Positions 24,201-27,500 of a DNA stretch of 27,500 nt are shown piece by piece. The stretch comes from Glandiceps talaboti (lineage: Eukaryota > Hemichordata > Enteropneusta > Spengelidae). The DNA is taken from positions 4,320,001 through 4,347,500 of the forward strand of contig NC_135556.1 in the NCBI RefSeq assembly GCF_964340395.1, given 5' to 3'. The first letter of the stretch is position 1; each line of letters opens with the position of its first letter. The position numbers were made by a program, and so were the translations under genes. Below the pieces are notes generated by a model. The model was not told the origin of the DNA. It made no database searches and saw only the letters and a list, made by a program, of their open reading frames with translations.

Positions 24201-26847
24201 ATGATTCAACATAACAAATACAATATTTCAACTAGGGTGGACATAATCTGTCACTCTGAAAGAGGGTTTAGGCTTGTGGCACTTGCATTTGGACATTTTA
24301 ACAAGTCAAAGTGACAATTCAAGTATAGCTATATTGCATTTTGCTGCGCTTGTTTTTCATACTTCACCAGAGGGCCCCTCTTATTACTTATTGAATGTTC
24401 AAAACCAAGTACAAAGGGTGTCACTGCTTGTGTTTTATGCTGTGTTCGGGTTTTGAGAAGGGTTGGGCGCAATTTGTCACGGATTGTGCTCCGTTTGTAG
24501 AAAGTACATGTACTTTAATAGCCAATGAACTTAAAATTGCTACTTGATTCGATTGAAAATACTTCCATAAAACCATAATTAAACTCTACTATGATAATAT
24601 TGATGTCGATGCATGCCTTTGATAGCATTGATATCGTATTCTGGCGAAGACAACAGCCATATTTTTTTTCGTCATGATTTACAAGTATGAAGTTTTATGT
24701 CCACTTTTAATTTTAATTTTAGCATTTATTAACTTTGTTGAATTTTGAAATCAGATCTTCAGTAGTATACAGATGTTGCCGAGAAAAGTTACTATGCCAG
24801 CCGGGCTGAAAACGGTGCTCGAGATCAGAAAAAGCTCTTCAATATAGTCACTGGACTTCTTGGTCATACAAAAACTCGTACACTGCCTGTTCATAATGAC
24901 TCTGTTGAACTTGCAGATCAGTTTGCCCATTTTTTTCAGAAATCGTGTTAAATCTCTCATCTCGAATTTTGGATCAATTAATCCTGTTGGAAATAATCAG
25001 GGTTTTTTCATCTTTTTCAGTTTTGGGACCTGGGTGTCGATTGAATTCATTTCAGCTCACTACCGTGGATGAGGTTGATGAGATAATTCACTCATCGCCC
25101 TCATCTACTTGCTGTCTTGATCCTATTCCCACCAAGATCCTGAAGGATAGGTATATTATCAGTGTTCTGTTGCCTTTTATTTCCGAAATCTTGACCAACT
25201 CACTGTTTTCTGATTTTGTGCCATCCTCTTTCAAACAAGCAGTTGTCACACCTCTTCTGAAAAAAATCCTCACTTGATTGCAATATTCTTAAAAACTATC
25301 GTCCAGTTTCTAATCTGCCATTTTTATCGAAAGTTCTGAAACGCATTGTTGCTATTAGACTAAAAGCCCACGTCGCTTCAAATTCCTTAGGCGAACCTTT
25401 ACAATCAGCTTACAACCCTGGTCATTCTACTGAGACTGCTCTCTTAAAGGTTACAAATGACATTCTACGTGCTCTTGATTCTAAGTATCACGTGGTCTTG
25501 GTTTTATTAGATCTTTCAGCTGCTTTTGATACAGTTAATCACAAGCTTTTGTTAACTCGCTTGCATGATCATCTACTAGTAGGTATCTCTGGTAATGCAT
25601 TGAGGTGGTTTAAATCTTATCTTTATGATCGTAGACAATCTGTAATCATAAGCTCTACCCAGTCACCCTATTACCCTCTTGATACAGGTGTACCTCAAGG
25701 CTCATTCCTTGATCCGATTTTGTTCAATGTTTACACATTCAATGTTTACACAATTTGTACATGTCTCCCCCCCCCCCCTACAAATTACGATGATACAGTT
25801 AGAAATCTTGAAGCATGTATTTTCGATGTCAGAGCTTGGATGTCTTTAAATTTCCTTTGCCTTAATGACGATAAAACAGAATTTGTTATTTTTTCTGGAA
25901 ATTACGACCCTGCTTACAATAGCGCACAAAATATTCGTATTGGTGATGCGTTGATTTCTAGCCTTGGAGCTATCCTTGACTCTTGTCTCACAGTGAAGCC
26001 TCATGTTAGTCAGATTTGTCGCTCTTCCATGTTTCATATTCGCCGTATTGCTCTTGTTCGTAAATATCTCTCTAGGTCTGCCACTGAACAACTAGCTCAT
26101 TCGCTTGTTTCCTCTCGCATTGATTCGTGCAAAATGTTGCAGCCAGAATTATTACACGTTCGAAACGTCATGTTTATACCACGCCACTTCTACAGGAATT
26201 GCATTGGTTGTTTATAAGATCTTAGTCATCACTTTTAAATGTCTTCATGGTTCAGGTCCTCCATATCTTAGTGAGTTGGTCAGTCTCTATGTCCCGGGGC
26301 GTAGTCTACGTTCTGCTGACCATTTTAAACTTAGTACCGTTACAGCCCGGACAAAAATACATGGTGACAGGGCTTTCAGTGTTGCTTCACCAGTTTTGAT
26401 GGAATGCTCTCCCTCTCCAAATCCGTCATTGTAATAATTTTAATGTTTTTAAACGTATGCTTAAAACGCATCTTTTTAATCTTGCCTTCTTTTAGATGTC
26501 ACCGTTTTAGTTTTTGTACTTTTTATGAGTGTTGTGTATTTAAGCGGCTCTGATCACTGTCTCTGTGGATGTTAGCCGCTATGTAAATTTCAATTATTAT
26601 CATCATTATTATTATTATTGTTACTATTCAGCCCTTCACATATATGGCTTTCTAGACTCGAAGCACGCCGCTCTTATCAATGGCAACTCTATACTGTTAC
26701 GTTGCTTTGGTACCTGGCGTCTTACAGGGGCTGGTTTGGGCTATTTAAAAAGGGAACGATCATTTTAATAGCCATTCATGATTACGTACCTTCAGCCATC
26801 ATTTCTTCCATTTGACGTCTGCGTCTATTAGATTTCGTATTTCCCAT
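13909..26847 (-). CDS. NEURL4-related Neuralized (NHR) protein, 11 coding exons, 839 aa
   Basis: Spliced model: 26790-26847, 23118-23355, 22384-22636, 21798-21969, 20594-21057, 18671-19244, 17896-17998, 17630-17818, 17217-17332, 16869-17016, 13909-14113. Codon phase agrees at all ten junctions and the total is 840 codons with TAG. Order of parts: MGNTKS N-terminus then RRRR (1-19), acidic tract (about 30-70), one NHR domain (about 77-241), helical and armadillo-like region (about 245-586), GCEYRALCQRF segment (602-612), CYCNTC and GWCRF segment (648-681), and a C-terminal region with FHGT (702-705), FLSPSIRY (754-761) and QELEW (817-821). Vertebrate NEURL4 has several NHR domains and acts at centrosomes with HERC2/CP110; this protein has one. 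No RING finger is visible, so ligase activity is not claimed. Family assignment is firm from the NHR and C-terminal motifs; cellular role is inference. The least certain junction is 17896/17818. Confidence 0.85.
14464..14631. mobile_element. Inverted-repeat element in the last Neuralized intron
   Basis: Arms of about 45 bases (TGACTGGTCATATTCGGGCA onward; complement ending GGAATATGACGAGTCA) with a 3-base gap in one arm. The loop of about 75 bases itself contains a smaller repeat (cagactgtttccta / gatagtctgtg). Confidence 0.5.
14905..15825 (-). CDS. Unrecognised 3-exon (at least) gene nested in the last Neuralized intron
   Basis: Exons 15606-15825, 15081-15538 and 14905-15005 join with matching phases (2-1 and 1-2) and encode 258 aa to a TAA. 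Donors are CT/gtaatc and A/gtaagt; acceptors are catcag, catacag and tactccag. Visible pieces: RTVSSRHFVKIPDIDNDHEF, FSAMLMKLISEGK, LADSIGLGYVLISHNMHRGI, DDNDASQETPGNF, GFGRLSNKTLLYYNGICGHK, and a tail ending IQPWCEK. There are eight or more Cys and no clear transmembrane segment. I do not recognise the family. The phases rule out these being alternative exons of the surrounding gene. The 5' end is missing. An AATAAA lies 205 bases after the stop (14696-14701). It could be a pseudogene, but the open frames across three exons argue against that. Confidence 0.5.
15890..16024 (-). CDS. Possible further exon of the nested gene
   Basis: After a ttttctgag acceptor, one frame is open for 44 codons to a TGA. 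It reads EDELGTLVSENGLQNNNNDY, KRSCKYFGELLC and CYSDNSHCRQMKL, an Asn- and Cys-rich composition unlike random translation. No strong donor joins it in phase to 15825 (only CACT/gtcgtc would), so it may be an upstream exon, a separate 3' end or chance. Confidence 0.25.
   Translation of the reverse strand, partial: DELGTLVSENGLQNNNNDYKRSCKYFGELLCCYSDNSHCRQMKL
16061..16519. mobile_element. TIR element of about 460 bases with internal tandem repeats
   Basis: The left end AGACCAGTGAGGACAGCGAC... and right end ...GTCGCTGTTCTCACTGGTCT are about 36-base inverted repeats. Next to the left TIR, the unit CTGCGACTTGAAAA is repeated several times (16078-16152). No transposase. No clear target-site duplication was seen. 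Confidence 0.5.
16869..17016 (-). CDS. Exon 10: FLSPSIRYSG segment
   Basis: Encodes DTRMGGKRLGEREGHFTEDS then KPVNFDTRQIFLSPSIRYSG and CDVYAYPT. Flanked by gattag and GA/gtaagt. It is too short and lacks a start, so it makes sense only as an internal exon. It is in phase with both neighbours. Confidence 0.8.
17217..17332 (-). CDS. Exon 9: FRKWHVAFHGT segment
   Basis: Encodes VPGRAHALQVFRKWHVAFHG then TVVGAIEPILECGDLLLPG. The acceptor cttcctgtag has a good pyrimidine tract; the donor is CCAG/gtttgt. The H-G-T followed by a helix (AIEPIL) and a G-D-L-L loop is the part that suggested an ADP-ribosyltransferase-like start. Confidence 0.8.
17559..17574. repeat. Poly-C tract
   Basis: Sixteen consecutive C in the intron between exons 8 and 9 of the Neuralized gene, 55 bases from exon 8 on the 3' side of its donor. 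Confidence 0.9.
17630..17818 (-). CDS. Exon 8: CYCNTC and GWCRF segment
   Basis: Encodes VEKDCYNYATYAFDIIDAYF, then MCYCNTCLMGRGD, YLRGDPPKYYGLPIGWCRFA. Clustered Cys (648, 650, 653) plus downstream Cys679 suggest a small metal-binding or structural module. The RGxPPxxYxLPxGWCRF pattern is characteristic of this family's C-terminal part. The phase joins exactly to exon 9 (CA + G = Gln684). Confidence 0.75.
17896..17998 (-). CDS. Exon 7: GCEYRALCQRF segment
   Basis: Encodes SYSQAISPRHSTKRGCEYRA then LCQRFKESISLPG, a short conserved block found C-terminal to the helical region of NEURL4-like proteins. The phase from exon 6 is perfect. The donor is uncertain: the strong-looking CCAG/gttggt breaks phase with exon 8, whereas the weak TTG/gtttcg four bases further keeps it. 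Confidence 0.65.
18206..18513. repeat. (TTCTA)n pentanucleotide array
   Basis: Degenerate left half (18206-18380) and a pure right half (18385-18512) of TTCTA units, within the intron between exons 6 and 7. Confidence 0.95.
18671..19244 (-). CDS. Exon 6: armadillo-like repeats
   Basis: 191 codons with repeated helix pairs: VLSAISILHNCS, IASIAMLTLSYIV, LELVVGLGNIALNN, TTNGAVPLLLKLME, AINTLWVLSKLES, DIIPVLSKM, and VTQAAERALLVIK. The GAVPLLLKLM and N-x-x-W-x-L-S-x-L patterns are armadillo/HEAT-like, so this is probably a protein-interaction surface. Acceptor is gttacag, donor A/gtaagc. Confidence 0.8.
20024..20232. repeat. (CATA)n array
   Basis: About 48 near-perfect CATA units ending in a short GTAC run; it lies in the intron between exons 5 and 6. 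Confidence 0.95.
20594..21057 (-). CDS. Exon 5: alpha-helical region after the NHR
   Basis: A fully open 154-codon exon (tttccccag acceptor, GAG/gtgagc donor), predicted almost all helical, beginning EEGFVEKMASIDDFNLQ and ending SYREDE. It contains LVLLLKDFA, LACQLVSVYML and KFKLLLDTLMRL, typical of helical-repeat packing. It joins in phase to exon 6. No enzymatic motif was seen. Confidence 0.8.
21106..21442. repeat. Compound GTAC/GTAT/GT/GCAT array next to a splice acceptor
   Basis: Ordered blocks: GTAC, GTAT, (TG)n 21172-21208, GCAT 21215-21241, GTAC 21243-21286, GTAT, (TA)n 21351-21365, GTAT. GTAC and GCAT blocks are self-complementary. The array starts 48 bases upstream of the exon 5 acceptor. 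Confidence 0.95.
21798..21969 (-). CDS. Exon 4: end of NHR domain
   Basis: Encodes AGDTIGIMISDDGLLNFYYNG, then a segment ending HLYGAVDIYGRCQEVTIC. The GDxIGxMxxxxGxLxFxxNG and YAVVDxYGxCxxVxI patterns are the C-terminal half of NEURL4-type NHR domains. It is flanked by ttatag and A/gtaaga. Confidence 0.85.
22384..22636 (-). CDS. Exon 3: core of NHR domain, ending at a GC donor
   Basis: Encodes ARNTFNHGVVLTEEQL, then FEIRIDKMVDKWCGSIEIGV, ITFPATMTDSVGG and TLMWSGSSV. These match the Neuralized repeat core (FNxGVVxTxxPL, FEVxIxxxxxxWxGSIxIGVT, PxTMTD, WxxSG). The acceptor is ttacag. The only phase-correct donor is ACG/gcaagt, a non-canonical GC donor; the nearby GT gives the wrong phase. Confidence 0.85.
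22826..22968. mobile_element. Long hairpin (MITE-like) in Neuralized intron 2
   Basis: Arms of about 55 bases (GATGTCTCTATTTACCTCTA and onward, and its complement ending GAGGTAAATAAAGACATC) surround a loop of about 26 bases. A few mismatches only. It lies between exons 2 and 3. Confidence 0.6.
23118..23355 (-). CDS. Exon 2: acidic tract and start of NHR domain
   Basis: The acceptor is aatcag and the donor is AAAAG/gtaatt. The first about 50 codons are dominated by Asp, Glu and Ser (ECDDNDDD, SSDDDESSEYD, SSDDDNDE), suggesting a disordered linker between the lipid anchor and the NHR. The exon ends with YTFHSRCGKHVKLRKSAT, the opening beta strands of a Neuralized domain (family pattern FHxxCGxxIxL). 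The preceding in-frame TAA shows that the exon must start at the acceptor. Confidence 0.8.
23455..24341. mobile_element. Foldback/TIR element with a terminal hairpin
   Basis: A left hairpin (23455-23527, arms about 30 bases, loop about 13) is followed by an arm 23521-23604. The reverse complement of that arm, plus one hairpin arm, recurs at 24242-24341. The spacer is about 640 bases and contains no coding frame. Non-autonomous DNA transposon or foldback element in intron 1 of the Neuralized gene. Confidence 0.6.
23667..23685. repeat. Poly-C run
   Basis: C run broken once by an A, inside the foldback element; another 11-12 C run lies in the dead LINE at about 25767-25778. Confidence 0.8.
24745..26625 (+). 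mobile_element. 5'-truncated CR1/L2-like non-LTR retrotransposon
   Basis: It begins inside the endonuclease-RT linker (SYYASRAENGARDQKKLFN then FQK), continues through a reverse transcriptase with frameshifts, and ends with the family's C-terminal helix KRMLKTHLFNLAFF. A short 3' UTR and an (ATT)n tail at about 26599-26625 follow. The endonuclease is absent and several frame changes (near 24950, 25275, 26130, 26400) mean it is dead. It lies antisense in intron 1 of the Neuralized gene. CR1 versus L2/Jockey placement needs a tree. Confidence 0.85.
25280..26217 (+). pseudogene. Reverse transcriptase remnant of the LINE, catalytic motif lost
   Basis: It shows the RT fingers and palm in order: NYRPVSNLPFLSKVL, STETALLKV, motif A VLLDLSAAFDTVNH, RWFKSYLYDRRQSV, motif B TGVPQGSFLDPILFNVY. 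It then jumps through a duplicated FNVYT and a poly-C run to NLEACIFDVRAWMSLNFLCL and NDDKTEFVIFSG. The expected YADD motif C and about 20 flanking residues are missing, so it cannot be active. Confidence 0.8.
26790..26847 (-). CDS. Exon 1 of the Neuralized gene: start codon and myristoylation signal
   Basis: The frame ATG GGA AAT ACG AAA TCT encodes MGNTKS followed by NRRRRQMEE. It ends with one spare base before a gtacgt donor, which matches the two-base start of exon 2. Gly2 with a small/polar residue at 6 and downstream basic residues fits an N-myristoylation signal plus polybasic membrane contact. NEURL1 proteins also begin with a myristoylated MG sequence. An upstream non-coding exon cannot be excluded. 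Confidence 0.75.
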
Positions 26848-27500
26848 TATGTCTATGTTAAAGAGAAATTTATGGTGACTGTGTACATAATTATGTATGC
26901 TATACGTCCTATTATAATGTACATCCCCAAGACGAAATGAGTAGTTGAACACACGATACATGTACTCATGTATAGATTGGTTAGTTTCTAGCGAAAGGCA
27001 TGCATATTAAATATTCTAATTTGTATTCTAAATTATCATTTTTCTTTAAATCCAGGACTCGATTGATTGTTTAAAAATGGCACTTGGGGAAAGTTCATTT
27101 CAGAGTGCATAACAAACATTATAAGCTTAATTATTAACTTTTAAAAATATCATTATTTCACAAACGAAGTCTAGAACAAATATTCTTTTATGAAGCCCTT
27201 GCATATTGTTTTTTTTACATAATGATTTAATTATATCATTTAGAAGTTTTTGTTTTGATGGCATGATATAATACAGCTGTATGCTAAACGAGTGGAAATT
27301 TAACTCTGTTTAACATATGTTTGAGTGAAATGAGTGTATAGCATAATAGCATAACTATCATTTGGATTACAATTCAGCATTATTTCTATAGCAACAACGA
27401 GTACCACCTGTTCAGATTGTTGTTTTGCAGCCACATAGGTAAACATACACATAGAAATTGACATCTACATACTGATAAACCTCAATATAAACCGGGCAAT
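26848..27500. other. Upstream flank of the Neuralized gene
   Basis: AT-rich, no coding frame. On the minus strand this is where the 5' UTR and promoter should lie. No convincing TATA-Inr pair was identified. Confidence 0.4.

Overview
The window reads as genomic DNA of a metazoan, most likely a marine invertebrate (lancelet, hemichordate and lophotrochozoan are all possible; the sequence does not decide). The signs are short coding exons flanked by GT-AG (one GC-AG) introns, a CR1/L2-type LINE with an (ATT)n tail, several MITE-like inverted-repeat elements, and long, very pure tetranucleotide arrays. There is nothing bacterial. Most of the long open frames are translations of simple repeats and are not genes.

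The right half is one minus-strand gene that I could assemble exon by exon, with codon phase matching at every junction: 11 coding exons from ATG at 26847 to TAG at 13909, predicted 839 aa. It is a NEURL4-related Neuralized protein. It has a predicted N-myristoylated basic N-terminus, an acidic tract, one NHR domain, a helical/armadillo-like middle, a Cys-containing GWCRF segment, and a conserved C-terminal region. That last region carries HGT, FLSPSIRY and QELEW motifs, which I propose, as a hypothesis, may be an ADP-ribosyltransferase-like fold. Its introns hold an antisense LINE (24.75-26.63 kb), a foldback/TIR element (23.46-24.34 kb), a long hairpin (22.83-22.97 kb), a compound GTAC/GTAT/GCAT array (21.11-21.44 kb), a (CATA)n array (20.02-20.23 kb) and a (TTCTA)n array (18.21-18.51 kb). 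The last intron (14114-16868) contains at least three further minus-strand exons with matching phases (14905-15825, 258 aa ending in a stop). They are a nested gene of unrecognised family.

The left part holds a small minus-strand gene for a secreted C-type lectin-like protein: signal-peptide exon 6067-6127 and lectin exon 4976-5199. A terminal exon with a poly(A) signal lies near 4.4-4.6 kb, but its connection is unresolved. Plus-strand Cys-rich exon-like pieces lie at 851-972, 1339-1396, 3132-3198 and 3284-3368; they look like decayed or partial CAP/ShKT-type sequence. Huge tetranucleotide arrays lie at 2.24-2.87, 4.01-4.20 and 7.17-7.74 kb.

The middle (about 9.85-13.43 kb) is a tandem duplication of a roughly 1.7-1.9 kb unit. 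Each copy carries an internal 190-bp palindromic element and the same small plus-strand exon-like frame ending in TGA. The stretches 1-850, 3.4-4.0, 6.3-7.17, 7.84-9.69 and 26.85-27.5 kb hold no gene I can support.
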